NCBI GenBank assembly: GCA_021397845.1
Contig: CM038053.1
Coordinates: 144,846,541-144,910,540 of the forward strand
From: Areca catechu
Taxonomy: Eukaryota; Streptophyta; Magnoliopsida; Arecales; Arecaceae
Direction: 5' to 3'
Length of the DNA: 64,000 bases
The notes below the pieces were generated by a model that had not been told where the DNA came from, made no database searches, and was given only the letters and a program-made list of their open reading frames with translations. The translations under genes were made by a program, and so were the position numbers. Below, one piece after another: positions 33,479-45,199 of the stretch (the stretch's first letter is position 1; the number at the start of each line of letters is the position of its first letter).

Positions 33479-33910
33479 TCATTCTAGATCCTTAGCATTG
33501 ATTAAGTGTAACCCCGCTTCCTTTTCCCTTAGATTACTAGATCCTCTCTTCTGATTATCCTTATTTGGTGATGAGTTTATAATAATTTTCTTTCCTTGGT
33601 AGGTGAAGGAACAAGAGTTGGATCGGCCATACAAGGTAGCATCATGATCATACAACCAAGGTCTACATAAAATTATACTACTAACCCCCACAGGAAGAAC
33701 ATCATACCAAACTTTTTCCTGATAGGATTGGATATGGATTGGAACTTGACATCTTAACTTAATAGGGATGGAAGTCAAATCTATCCAAGACACCTTATGG
33801 GAATTGGGATGGAAAATGGTAGTAAAGCCTAGATTCTTAATGGCCTTAGTTGAAATAGCATTAATACAGCTCCCGTTATCTATAATGATCTTATAAACCT
33901 TTTTCTTTAT
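33479..33910 (-). pseudogene. Chromovirus-B aspartic protease
   Basis: The minus strand encodes IIDNGSCINAIS around 33850-33880, the protease active-site region with DNG in place of DSG, followed by an open stretch (33793-33479) with LPVGVSSIILCRPWLYDHDA, the conserved ILGRPWL-like end of the domain. Confidence 0.75.
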
Positions 33911-34109
33911 CTTGACAAAAGTTTGAAGTATGTTGGTCCTTCTCCAATCCTCATGCTCTTTTGTTTGGGCCAGGATATATCTAACAACTCCTAATGTTTC
34001 AGTCGGATCAATATCTTATTCATCTTCCTCATACTTATCCACAAGATTTGACCCAGCTTCATAGACTTCTTCCTCAAATTCTTCAAAGGTTCCTAGAGTC
34101 CCTTCCTCT

Positions 34110-35097
34110 AACTCTCTTATGTGTAAGGCTCAGGTAGGACATTGACTAGCATAGTGGCCAACTTTATGACACCTGAATCAATGTACATTTTGATGATTAT
34201 CCCTTTGAATTTAGGGGCCTTATCCCTATCATCTTTGTAAGCTAGTGGGATAGTAGGATTGGGTCAGTTTGATGAAATTTTGATTAGAATTTGGCCTATT
34301 TTCAGGGGTACTAATCCTACTGGGTTCAGGTCGATGGATCAGGGGTCCCCTCTGAAATCTCTCACAGTTCCTAGCGATTTGGTAAGTCTGCTCAGGTCAT
34401 GGACTTCTCTTAGAAATAATTTCCTTTGGATTTCTTCATGTAGGCCTGCTCTAAACCTAGACAAGGTGACGACCTCCGACTCGATCACACTACATCTCAT
34501 GACAAATTCATCAAACTTAGTGATATACTCAGATATGGTTCTATTCCCTTGGCTCAATCTTTGCCATTGATCCAAAATCTCTGTTCATAGGATAAGGATA
34601 GGTAATTCTCCCTAAGTTTGATCTTCATGGCTCTCCATGTGACTATAGGCATGTCTCCTCTTTGTCGACAAATGTGCTCAATATTTCTCCAATACAATCT
34701 AGCTTGTCGGACTAACCTAACTTTAGCAAATTTGTACTTTTTTCTTCCGACATCTCATACCACTCAAAGTATTGATCCATGTCACTCTCTTAATTAAATA
34801 CACCTTAGGGTCTAAATTTCTATTAAAAGTAGGTGCATCGAGACGTATGTTCCTAAGTGCTCTTTCCTCCGAATCCAAGAAGTCTTGGTGTGGGCATCTA
34901 GGGTTATGTTTAGGGGTGGGATCGTGGCAATGGGCTCTTGGTCCAAGGAGAATTGGTCTTGGTGATTCAGGTTTAATGTGAGTCAAATGGGTCTCTTTAA
35001 GGGTTCCAATTCACTCCTCCATTTGGTCAAACCTATTGTTTGGTTGCCTGAATCACTTAGTCATAGTTCTTATCAAAGTTTCAAGATTGGGGTCCAT
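34110..35097 (-). pseudogene. Chromovirus-B gag
   Basis: Probable start ATG at 35097-35095 (MDPNLETLIR). The frames then give RNIRLDAPTFNRNLDPKVYL (34880-34830) and the capsid segment DQWQRLSQGNRTISEYITKF with FRAGLHEEIQRKLFLREVHD (34575-34339). A zinc knuckle near 34133-34175 keeps CHKVGHYASQC, but its first Cys codon has become a stop. Several frameshifts are present. Confidence 0.8.
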
Positions 35098-36171
35098 GGT
35101 AAGACTTGGTTGGGTATGGGAGTGTTGGTATGGGGTTCTTGATCTAGTGGTCATGCAATACAAACCTAGCTCTAGGGCTCCTAGACCTAAAAGTTCAAGA
35201 TAGCATGAATTGCCAAAACACTAATCAAGATTATAGTCACCCTTTCAACTGGCCAGATAAGAGATGGGATTGTGGGAGGCTCCCCTCGCTTTCATGAGGT
35301 CCTAATTAAAAATCACAAATCTACTTAAGGCGTTTTCTATTGGACCCCTAGCCTTAGACACCAATATCTAGGAGTAAATACATAATCAATCAATGCTGAG
35401 TCTTAACATAATCATGAAGTTGATTTGTTGATGTTCCTAGTTTTAGGTTTTTACTCAATTATATGTTAGGCTTGGGTCAGTGCAATATGTAGTTGGTTAT
35501 TTTTGGGCCAAGAAAAGGTGATGAAATCCTTCCCTTATCTTGTGATAGGATTGCCCTTAAATGTTTTAAAATAAATTCACATCCAACAATCTAGCTAATC
35601 AATAGAACATAAAGACTAGGAATAACATGCATTTCAAAATTCAAATTTCTAAATTTTAAATTTCAAATTTGAATTTCAAATTTTAAATTTTAGAATTCAA
35701 AATTCAAAATTTAAAATTTAAAATTTTGAATTATGGTTAGGTGGATTCAAATTTGAATTGTGCTAGAAAATTTTAGAACCTAAGTTGTGATAAAGGAGTA
35801 AACATGCAATGAAACATTCAATGATTCTAATCATGCAAGCATGCACTTAGCATAATAGGCCCTCCAATTTTGGGTTATCACATCCGGCCTTGGCTCATTA
35901 CTCCCATGGGTCATAAGTATACTTTCGTATAACCATTTAGGAGGCGTGATTTCCTTCTATTAGAAAGTATGCTAGAAAAATAAAAATAAATTTCTAAAAA
36001 CTCAGATATGAAATCTATGGAAAAAGATTCCAAATCTGGTTTGGTCAAAAAAATATTTAGGAATTGTAAATTAAACTAAGATCTGAAAAGCTATGAGTTG
36101 AGCTTTTAGGTCTAGTCCTTAGATGATGCAGAAATTTTCAACAACATGCATAACTTGTCCTAGTTAACCAT
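35098..36171 (-). other. Chromovirus-B untranslated leader
   Basis: About 1.07 kb between gag and PBS. 35635-35760 is an AT-rich low-complexity block made of AAATTTGAA/TTCAAATTT/AATTTTAAA words, partly self-complementary. 35283-35546 has a relative at 19854-20112. No coding signal. Confidence 0.75.
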
Positions 36172-36183
36172 GCTCTAATACCA
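36172..36183 (-). other. Chromovirus-B primer-binding site
   Basis: Minus strand TGGTATTAGAGC, one base from the initiator tRNA-Met complement, three bases from the LTR edge at 36187. Confidence 0.8.
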
Positions 36184-36186
36184 AAA

Positions 36187-37102
36187 TGATGTGGGATGCT
36201 AGATGGAGTTTATAACTTAGGAACTTAGCAAACTAAAATGAGCAAGGAAACCTACACATATCAACAATATTCATGCATAAAAGGGATAAAATAGACTCAA
36301 TGAAAGAGAATACTAGTTGAAAGTTATACTACCTATAATGTAATTTCCATTCAGTCAAAAGTAGAAAGGACCTAATGGTTGAGAAACAATTCTAACTAGG
36401 ACATGAACTTTCAAATAATCAGACCTAAGAGTCTAGGAGGGGTTCTCTTACCAATAATAAACTCTCACACTTTTGGTGGTGGTTTAATTTCAACACTCCA
36501 AGGACTAGCAGTTGGATTTGAAGACTATCACTCCTTGGATGGAAGACTCCTAACGTAGATAGTTCTGAAGCAAAGTAAACCTTATCTTTAGCTTGAGATC
36601 ATGGAGGATCCTGTAATGGAAAGCATTAGTGGCCATGGGAGGATTGAAAGGAAAAGGAAATTAAGAAAATTGAAAGGAGGGGAAGAAAGATGGTGGTTGC
36701 CATCTTCTTGGAAATAGGTTGAATAGATCGAGCATCACACCCTCTCCCTCATGGACTGTCAATGCAACAAGCAATGGAAGAAGAAAGAAGCTTTCATTCA
36801 TTCATAACATCGTTTGATTACAAGAGGGTTAGGGATATTTATAAACTTCCCTAGCCCTTTTCAAATTTAAATTACAAGCATAAAGAGTAGAGAGAGAGTG
36901 GGATTACATGCATGAAGACTGGAGAAATAAGTGGGACACCCATCTTGAATTCAAATTTGAAGTTTTCAAGCCTTGGGCGCACAAATGGTGTGAAAGGTGA
37001 GGTGGAATGCTGATTTGGCATGGAGGTTGAAGTGGCATGCCAACTTGGATTGACTTGGTATGGAGGTGAGGTGGTTTGCTTCATCCAAACATGATGCACC
37101 TT
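36187..37102 (-). repeat. Chromovirus-B 5' LTR, interrupted
   Basis: 916 bp starting (plus reading) TGATGTGGGATGCTAG. Comparison with the complete 1113-bp relative at 62755-63867 shows it is cut ~340 bp before its end by the SIRE-like LTR. The minus-strand TATA box is near 36836 (TATTTATA on the plus strand). Confidence 0.85.
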
Positions 37103-37419
37103 TGTTGACCCCTGGAATGATTTTGATGATCACAAAATATTGGAGCATGTATAAGTTACTAATTCTTTCAATTACTTGAAAAGCTTTTGCAGGAAAATGG
37201 TTATATGTAGTTTAATTGGTTTTCTAATTGGTTGAAAGGTAATTCAATTTTGTATAGACTTTTATGAACTTTAAATTGTAAAAGCCCTAATTTTTAACTA
37301 TGTAATCTTGTAAAAGGACTGTAAAATTGTAAAAACAAGAGTGTGTAGATTAGCTCTTATTGGATTCAAGTGTTGAAGAATTTTGGAGAAGTTTGAAGCA
37401 TTAAATAAAGTTTTGACAA

Positions 37420-37800
37420 GAGCCGACTTATGGATCAAGAGTCGACTCCTTGTGGCATGGCACAAAGAAATTTTAGAGTTTTAGTACCTCAAGCCGACTC
37501 GAGTCCCAAGAACTGACTCATGGAAGAACACATGTTTTTGAAGTCTGAGATCTCGAGCCGACTTAAGCCCCAAGAGATGACTTGTCTAGATATATGTTTA
37601 TTGGTGATTGAGACTTTGAGCCGACTCTGCCCTGAAGAGCCGACTGAAGATAATTATTATTTTGAAGTGATTGAAGGTTCGAGCCGACTCTAGATTGAAG
37701 AGTCAACTCGCACAGAAATTTTGTTTGGGCTGTCTGAGACTTCGAGCCAACTCGTGGACCTCGAGCCGACTCGAGTGACCATTTCTGCACTTTAACGGTT
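37420..37800. repeat. 63-bp repeats with GAGCCGACTC cores in SIRE U3
   Basis: Cores GAGCCGACT(C/T) at 37555, 37618, 37681 and 37744 are exactly 63 bp apart, with one at 37491 (AAGCCGACTC) continuing the series; a further pair lies at 37420/37439. Most units carry a second, weaker core about 20 bp downstream. The array ends about 100 bp upstream of the TATA box, a plausible enhancer position. Confidence 0.8.
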
Positions 37801-37891
37801 AGTTGCTTAAAGTGATTTTTGAATTCCAAATGGTCTCCAACAGCTCTTTCATGAATCCCTAGGCCCTACAATGGTTATATCTCATGGAAAA

Positions 37892-37900
37892 CTATAAAAG
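37892..37900 (+). promoter_or_regulatory. TATA box of Copia-C LTR
   Basis: CTATAAAAG downstream of the 63-bp array. Confidence 0.6.
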
Positions 37901-38672
37901 GGATTACTTTTGATGGATTAAACAGTTTTTTGAGGGATTATTATTGATTTATCTTGAGAATTTGAAAAGCTTTCAAGTCTTTCACCAACCAACTTCAAGA
38001 GCATTCAAGATAGGATTCAAAACTCCACCAACTTCTCTTTATCATTGAATCCATTCATTGAAGAAGCAAAGAAGTAGCTTGAAGAGCATTAAAGAGCATT
38101 CAAAGCTAGGCTTCACCTTGATCTACATCAGTAACATTTTAACAAACTCGGTTTGTTGTGTAGTTGCTTTACATTTCTTTTATATCTTTGTTTTCTCTCT
38201 AAGAATAGCAAGGGACTGTGTCTTAAGAGAGGGTAAAAGATTTTTAGGTGAACCTTGTTAAAACCTAAGTTGGGTTCTTGGTGATCCCGGGATAAAACCA
38301 AGTATAGGGTTTCTTTGGTGATCCCGTTTAAAATCAAAGGGAGTTAGGGTTTCTTTGGTAATCTCGATAAAACCAAAGTGTATAGGTTTGGATTGTGAGC
38401 CTTGTAAAACAATCCAACTGTATTCCGGTTAGGGGATATAGTGAAAATCCCAAGTGATCCTTGGATAGTGGACGTAGGAGCCGGTTGCTCCGAACCACTC
38501 TAAATTTTCTTGTGTTTGTGTTTGTGCTTACTTTACCTTATTGCTTTTACTTAATTACTTCCGCATTGCATATTGCACCACAATACCAAAAGGATTTCAA
38601 ATTACACATACTTGTGAAAAGTTTTTATAATCCCAATTCACCCCCCTCTTGGGAAGCCACCTGGGCAACAAG

Positions 38673-38684
38673 TAGTATTAGAGC
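38673..38684 (+). other. Copia-C primer-binding site
   Basis: TAGTATTAGAGC, a two-base variant of the initiator tRNA-Met type site, two bases after the LTR. Confidence 0.75.
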
Positions 38685-38718
38685 AGAGTCTCTAAAAATT
38701 TCTTAGAGTAAAGATAGA

Positions 38719-40540
38719 TGGCACATCCCACGAGCACTTATTTGACCGAAGGTTAATCCGCAAATTGACCTCCACTTTTCATCGGAACCAATTATACATA
38801 TTAGAAGGCGAGGATGAAAATATACATTCAAGCCATAGATTTTCACTTATGAAAATTTTTTTGAAAGGACCTCACACACCCATTATTAGAGTTAATGATA
38901 TTGAGGTTTCCAAACCGGAAGAGGAATGGGATAAAAATGATATAAAATTAGCTGAACTGAATGGCAAAGTTATGAATTTGTTGTATTATGCTTTGAACTC
39001 AAATGAGTTTAACAGAATTTTGACTTGTAATTCTACTAAAGAAATTTGGGATAAGCTTGAGATTACACATGAAAGCACATCACAAGTTAAAACATCAAAA
39101 ATCAATCTTCTTGTGCAAACTATGAATTATTTAAGTTGAATCCTAGTGAAACTATATCTACTACGTACACTCATTTTACTGATATTATCAATGGTCTCAA
39201 AAGTCTTGGTAGGACTTACACTAATGCCGATCTGGTTAAAAAAGTTTTGAGATCCTTGCCAGATAAATGGGAAGATAAAGTAACAGCTATTCAAGAGGCA
39301 AAGGACCTGAACACCCTACCATTGGATTAGTTATTTGGATCACTAATTACTCATGAATTAGCCATGCAACAAAGGACTGATGAAGATTCTAAGAGAAAGA
39401 AAGCTATAGCATTTAAAGCTACTGAAGAAGACAAGAATGAAGATTTAGATTCATCTGATGATGATGATCTTGAAAATGATGAGATAGCTCTTGTAATGAA
39501 AAAGTTTAAAAAGTTTATGGGCAGAAGAAGAACAAATAGATGGAGGTAGCAATTTAGAAAATGAGATTTTGGAAGAGAAAGAGAAAAGGACAAAGAAAAG
39601 GAAAAGGATAAAGATAAAGATCAAATTTCGATATGCTATGAGTGCAAGAAACCGGGACATATACATCCTGACTATCCTGAAGCAAAGAAAATATGATAAA
39701 GAGAAAGAAGAAGAAGGCAATGCTTGCAGCATGGAGTGACAGCGACAAATCTACATCCATTGAAGAGGATGAAGAAACAACAAAAATTGCTCAGATTTGT
39801 CTTATGGGTTTGGAGGATGAGGTAACTACTTATGAACCTAATTTAGAATTTACATATGTGAGCTGCATAATGCATTATGTGAATTATTAGTAGAATATAA
39901 AAAGACTGGTTTGAAAATGAAAACTTTGAAAAACCATTGTGATATATTTGAAAAGGATAAAAATGAATTTGGTGAAAGAAATAAGATTTTGCAAAGAAAA
40001 TTAAGTCTAATTTGTGAAAGACTTAAGACCACCTAGTTTGAAAAAGAAAAGCTTCTTGGGAAAAACAAAAGTTTGCTAAATGAAAATGATTATTTGAAAA
40101 AGGAAGTTCAAAAGCTTAAGCCTTTGGTTGAAAAATTAACCCTAAGTTCCAACAAGCTTGAACTAATTTTAAAAGATCAAAGAGAGACAAATAACAAGTT
40201 TGGAATTGGTTAAAAAGATTCAATTTCAAATAATTTTTTTGCATCTACATCATATGCTCCTAAATTTATTATTTCAAAATAATTTAGACCTAAATTTGCA
40301 TCATCTTATACCTTTTATTTAAAGTCAAGAATTGTATGCTATGCTTATAATAATATTGGTCATAAGGCATTTGAGTGTCATTTGAAACATAATGACAATA
40401 AGAAAATCAAGAAAATCTGGGTTCCAAAAGAAACCATTTCTACTAACTTGCAAGGACCCAAGAAAACTTGGATACCTAAATCTATTACAAGATTGTTTTG
40501 TAGGGGTGTCTTGTATCCTCAAATATAAAAAAAAGATGGT
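38719..40540 (+). pseudogene. Copia-C gag and protease region
   Basis: The ATG at 38719 opens the expected Gag N-terminus but hits a stop within ~15 codons. The shifted frame 38765-39139 carries SKPEEEWDKNDIKLAELNGK and KEIWDKLEITHE, and 39136-39330 carries DLVKKVLRSLPDKWEDKVTA with QEAKDLNTLP, diagnostic of SIRE-type Gag. A zinc knuckle near 39635 keeps CYECKKPGH but has lost its last Cys; a second near 40340 has Tyr for Cys. Lysine-rich coiled-coil-like text fills 39900-40200. Many stops. Confidence 0.85.
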
Positions 40541-40880
40541 ACCTTGATAGCGACTGTTCAAGATACATGACGGGTGATATTGATCAATTCTTCATCCTAG
40601 AATAAAAAGATGGTAGAAAGGTAACCTTTGATGATAATCGCAAAGGAAGGATAATCGGTATTGGTAAATTCAAAATTACTCCTTCTATATTTATTAAAAA
40701 TGTGTTACTTGTAGAAAAATTAAAACATAATCTTTTGAGTATTAGTCAGCTTTGTGATATTGGTTTTATTGTTTTCTTCAAGTCCTCAATGTGTATAGTA
40801 GTTATCCACTTGACTCTAGTACAAAGTTCATTGGATATTGACTTGGTAACATTTATGTAGTAGATCTTAATGATCTGGCT

Positions 40881-41830
40881 ATGTCAAGCAATACAAGTCT
40901 TGTAGCAATGAATGACAAGAGCAAGGAATCAAGTTTACTATGGCATAGGCGACTTGGACATGCTAGTATGGATACTATAGCAAAACTTATTTCGAAAGAT
41001 TTAGTTAAAGGGTTGCCAAAGTTTAAAGTTAATTTTGATTATGTTTGCGATGCTTGTCAATTAGGAAAGCAAGTGAGGGAGAGTTTTAAATCCAAAAATA
41101 TTGTTTCTACTACTAGACCCTTAGAGCTACTTTACATGGATCTATTTGGACCTGCTAGGATAATAAGTCTAGGTGGTATGAAATATGGCCTTGTGATTGT
41201 AGATGATTTTTCAAGAAACACATGGGTTTTGTTCATTGCAGATAAAGATGAAACTTTCAAAGTATTCAAAAAGTTTTATAAAAGAGTTTCAAATTTAAAA
41301 AATATGTTTATTATTTAAATTTTGTAGTGATCATGGTATAAATTTTAAAAATAAATATTTTGATCACTTTTGCATAAATCAAGGTATTGACCACAACTTC
41401 TCAGCTCCTAGAACACCACAACAAAATGGTGTTGTAGAAAGAAAGAATTGTACTTTAGAAGAGATGTCCAGAACAATGCTTTGTAAAGAAAATCTTCCAA
41501 AATATTTTGGACAGAAGCTGTAAATACCGCTTGCTATATTTTAAATAGAGTTTTGATTAGACCTATCATTAGAAAAACCTCCTATGACTGTGGAACAATA
41601 GAAAGCCTAATATCAATTATTTTCATGTTTTTGGCTGTAAATATTTTATTTTTAACAATGGAAAAGATAACCTTAGTAAATTTGATGCAAAATCCGATGA
41701 GGCTATTTTTCTTGGATCTTTAAATAGTAAAGCTTATCGAGTTTTCAACAAAAGAACTTTGACTATGGAAGAATCAATATATGTTGGCTTCAATGAATTT
41801 GACATTACATCTTTTAGAAAAGAAGATCAT
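40881..41830 (+). pseudogene. Copia-C integrase
   Basis: The open segment 40881-41318 has the HHCC finger (LWHRRLGHASMDTIAKLI...CDACQLGK), then the core start LLYMDLFGPARI and VIVDDFSRNTWV. After a frameshift near 41310 the core continues with a C-S-D-H-G block and, near 41425, PQQNGVVERKN, containing the catalytic Glu. Frameshifts and a TAA near 41520 break the rest. Confidence 0.85.
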
Positions 41831-42029
41831 GCTGATGATGATGCAGGTACACTAGAACATGGATTGAAGGATTTGACTTTAAAGACAAACAAATAAGTGA
41901 ACCACATGAAAAAGAGGTAAGCAAGAATCATGATGATATACCCAAAGAATGGAGGTATGTACACTCACATCCCAAAAAACTAATTATAGGAGACCCATCT
42001 CAAGGTGTTAGAACTAGAGCTGCACATAG

Positions 42030-42830
42030 AGATACACATGACTTGATTGCTTTTGTTTCTCATGTGGAACATCACACTATAGCAGAAGCTGAAACTGATC
42101 CTAATTGGATGTTGGCTATGCATGATGAGTTAAACTAATTTAGGAGAATTAATGTTTGGACCCTAGTAGAAAGACCTAATGACTATCCTGTTATAGGTAC
42201 TAGATGGGTTTATAGAAATAAACTAGATTAGCAAGGTAATGTAATTAGGAATAAGGCTAGTCTAGTAGTACAAGGATATAATCAAGAAGAGGAAATAGAT
42301 TTTGATGAGACTTATACACCAGTATCTAGGCTAGAAGCGATTAGATTACTATTAGCATATGCATGCTTTATGTACTTTAAATTATTTCAAATGGATGTAA
42401 AGAGTGTTTTCTAAATGGTTTTCTATCCAAAAAAGTTTTTGTGGAACAACGACTCGATTTTATCGATCACACTTTTCTAAATCATGTTTTCAAGTTGAAT
42501 AAAGCTTTATATGATCTGAAGTAGGCACCTAGAGCTTGATATGACAGACTAAGTAAGTTTTTAATTATAAATGATTTTGTAAGAGGTAGTATTGACACCA
42601 CACTATTTATTCAAAAAAAAGATAGTGATATTTTAGTTGTTCAAATTTATGTTGATGATATTATATTTGGATTTACTGATGAATCTTTGTATCAAAACTT
42701 TGCTAAGTTAATGCAGGGTGAATTCGAGATGAGCTTGATGGGTGAGCTGAGTTACTTCCTCAGGCTTTAGATCAAACAATCTAAGGAAGGCATCCTGATC
42801 AACCAGCCAAATATATCAAAGAGATTATCA
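42030..42830 (+). pseudogene. Copia-C reverse transcriptase
   Basis: Reads DPNWMLAMHDELN near 42096, GTRWVYRNK near 42197 and EIDFDETYTPVSRLEAIRLL near 42295. The catalytic YVDD is intact at 42648-42659. At least six stops or shifts are visible, including one in the MDVKS-FLNGFL block near 42400. Confidence 0.85.
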
Positions 42831-42841
42831 AAAAGTTTGGC

Positions 42842-43590
42842 ATGGAATCAAGCAAAGAAATTGGAACACCCATGAATCATGCATGTAGACTTGATAAAGA
42901 TGAGAATGGTACAAATGTTGATCAAAAGCTATATAGAGGTATGATCGATTCTTTACTTTATCTAACAGCTATAGACCTGATATTTTATTTAGTGTTTGTA
43001 TGTGTGCATGTTTTCAATCTAATCCAAAAGAGTCACACATCATAGCTGTTAAAAGAATCATTAAGTATCTTAAAGGCACATGCAATCTAGGATTATGGTA
43101 TTCCAAGCATTCATCTTTAAAGTTAATTAGCTATTTTGATGCTGATTATGGTGGCTGTAAGATTGATAGAAAGAGCACAAGTGGTACTTGTTAATTTCTA
43201 AATGTCAACTTGATTTCATGGCACTGCCATAAATAGAACTTTGTAGCACTGTCTACTGCTGAGACAGAATATGTGGTTGCGGGGAGTTGTTGTGCACAAG
43301 TGTTGTGAATCAACCAATAGCTAGAAGATTATGGTATTATCCGATCTAAGATTCCTATTAAATGTGATAACATGAGTGCTATTAATTTATCTAAAAATCT
43401 AATTCAGTATTCTAGAACAAAGCATATAGAAACTAGACATCATTTCATTAAAGACCATGTTTTGAATAATGTTGTAGAATTAGAATTTGTGCCTACTGAA
43501 AATCAACTTGCTGATATATTCACAAAACCTCTTAGCCAAGATAGATTTGAAAAGATTAGAGGCGAATTAGGTTTGTGTGACCCATTCTAA
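42842..43590 (+). pseudogene. Copia-C RNase H
   Basis: Segments read GTPMNHACRLDKDENG, then ESHIIAVKRIIKYLKGTCN with LISYFDADYGGCKIDRKSTSGTC, then NLIQYSRTKHIETRHHFIKD and NQLADIFTKPLSQDRF. These are the RNase H motifs in order. Two frameshifts and a few stops interrupt it. Confidence 0.85.
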
Positions 43591-43934
43591 AAGTTTTTGA
43601 CCTAATTTCTCAAAAATAAGGAAAAATTATCTAGACATGTCAAATTTCCTTCTAGAGCTTTCGATAACCTCCTTTAGTGATAAGAAATTCTTAGAAATTT
43701 ATTTTACCTTTTTTCGAGTTTTGAGCTAAATTTGGCTCGAGCCAACTCAAGACACCAGGTGTTTCGACCAGCTGACACGAGAGTCGGGCTGAGGGTTTTT
43801 AAATAGGGCTTCATAGGTTTGAAATCACTATTTGTTTCTACCCTTCTCATTTTTCCTTAGCTGTCTCTTCACCCTAACCTAGGAAATGCTCCTAAAACAC
43901 CTCCATAACCTTGCAAAACCCTTATCTAACCTAG
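43591..43934 (+). other. Copia-C spacer after RNase H
   Basis: Untranslated stretch with an isolated GAGCCAACTC core like those in the LTR (about 43739), leading to the extra ORF. No gene. Confidence 0.55.
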
Positions 43935-44516
43935 ATGGCTCCTAGGAAAGCCATGGCCAAGAAACCTAAAAGAGTCATTAGGTCAGTGGCAGAGGAAAGA
44001 AGGACCAAGCATAGGTTGGATACTTCAAATCTGGCACAGGAACATCAAGAAGAAAATGAATAAGAGCAAGAAGCACCAAGACAAGTAATATTTATGGGAA
44101 ATAGGCAAGTGACCTTGGGTAGATGCATTGATTTTACTTTTCTAGAACAAGAGAACTTGCATATTAATGATTGGTTGATTAGACAAGGTTGGAAGGACTT
44201 TTGTATGCTCAATCTTCCCACATATCCTAACCTTGTTAGACAATTTTTTGAGAACATGTCTTTGGGTGCATTTCACATTAAAGCTATTGTAAAGGGGAAG
44301 CATATTGAAATCAGTGAGTAGAAGTTATCTAGTGTTCTTCATATACCAAAAGAGGGTGAGAGCTACTTAGTGTTGAAGGACAAACCAAAGACTTTGAGAA
44401 TTGTGCTTGAAAGAACTAATGTGAAAGGAGTAATTCATGTTTGTGCCAACCTACTGTCATTAGAGATGAGATTATTACATAATATTATTAGCCGCATTTT
44501 TTCTACACCGGACTGG
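43935..44516 (+). pseudogene. SIRE extra ORF, 5' part
   Basis: Begins MAPRKAMAKKPKRVIR, a basic N-terminus, and continues past stops at about 44060 and 44319 with FTFLEQENLHINDWLIRQG and LPTYPNLVRQFFENM. This is the type of additional ORF, sometimes called env-like, found after pol in SIRE elements and in many plant transposon proteins. No membrane segment is visible in what remains. TRIM-1 splits it at 44516. Confidence 0.65.
44512..44516. repeat. Target-site duplication of TRIM-1, left
   Basis: ACTGG, repeated at 46291-46295 on the other side of the element. Confidence 0.9.
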
Positions 44517-45199
44517 TGATGCGGGACAGGGATTGGACTGGATCGCTGGTGAGCATGAAAGTCACCAGGGATTAGGATTTGCAAAGGAGGAAAGAAGAGG
44601 GTGCAGGGTTAAGATAAAATACTGGGGTTCACATAGATTCCCCAAGAAGAACAAGCACATAGCAAAGGGGCTCACACAGATGCCCTAGAAGAACAAGTAC
44701 ATAGCAAAGGGGCTCACATAGATGCCCTGGGCTCACACAGATGCCCAAAATCAGGGATCACACAGAAACCCTAGGAAGATGGAGAAGGGATCATACAGAT
44801 ACCCTAGGAGCACATAGATCCTTCACACAGAACAATAGAAATTTTATTCATCCATCCTCCTGTTACAAAAGGCTGAGGGTGGTATTTATAGATTTTCCAA
44901 CCCTCATTTGAATTTGAATACAAGATAAAAAGATAAGAACGAATCAAATTCAAATATAAGATAGGATAAGATAAGCCTATCCATATATCAATCCTAACCA
45001 ACCAAATCCTAAATCAAATTCAAATATAAGATAGGATAAGATAAGCCTATCCATATATCAATCCTAACCAACCAAATCCTAATTCAAATTTTAAACAAAA
45101 GATAAATCCTAAATAAATTTATTCCAAAAATGCTTCAAGATCTGTGCCACTCTAAGAATTATGCTTGCTCCAAGATCCATGCTTGAGATGTCCCCATCA
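44517..45199 (-). repeat. TRIM-1 LTR (3', left)
   Basis: 683 bp, TGATGCGGG to CCCCATCA. Contains a 70-bp tandem duplication (units starting near 44941 and 45011) that LARD-2 has once. TATTTATAG near 44881 is the minus-strand TATA box. AGGGGCTCACA-AGATGCCCT phrases repeat between 44640 and 44760. Confidence 0.95.

Larger units (their letters stand above)
30499..36187 (-). mobile_element. Chromovirus-B internal region (Ty3/gypsy with chromodomain)
   Basis: Minus-strand order from the right: PBS, leader, Gag, protease, RT, RNase H, integrase, chromodomain. Integrase after RT and the terminal chromodomain define a chromovirus. Numerous stops and frameshifts interrupt every domain except one 287-codon RT/RNase H stretch. 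The polypurine tract (minus-strand CCCAAGAGAAT) lies at 30499-30509. Confidence 0.9.
37103..38670 (+). repeat. Copia-C 5' LTR
   Basis: 1568 bp, TGTTGACCCC to GGGCAACA. U3 contains the 63-bp repeat array; TATA box at 37892-37900. The 38210-38440 region repeats GATCCCG--AAAACCAAAG-type phrases. Confidence 0.9.
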
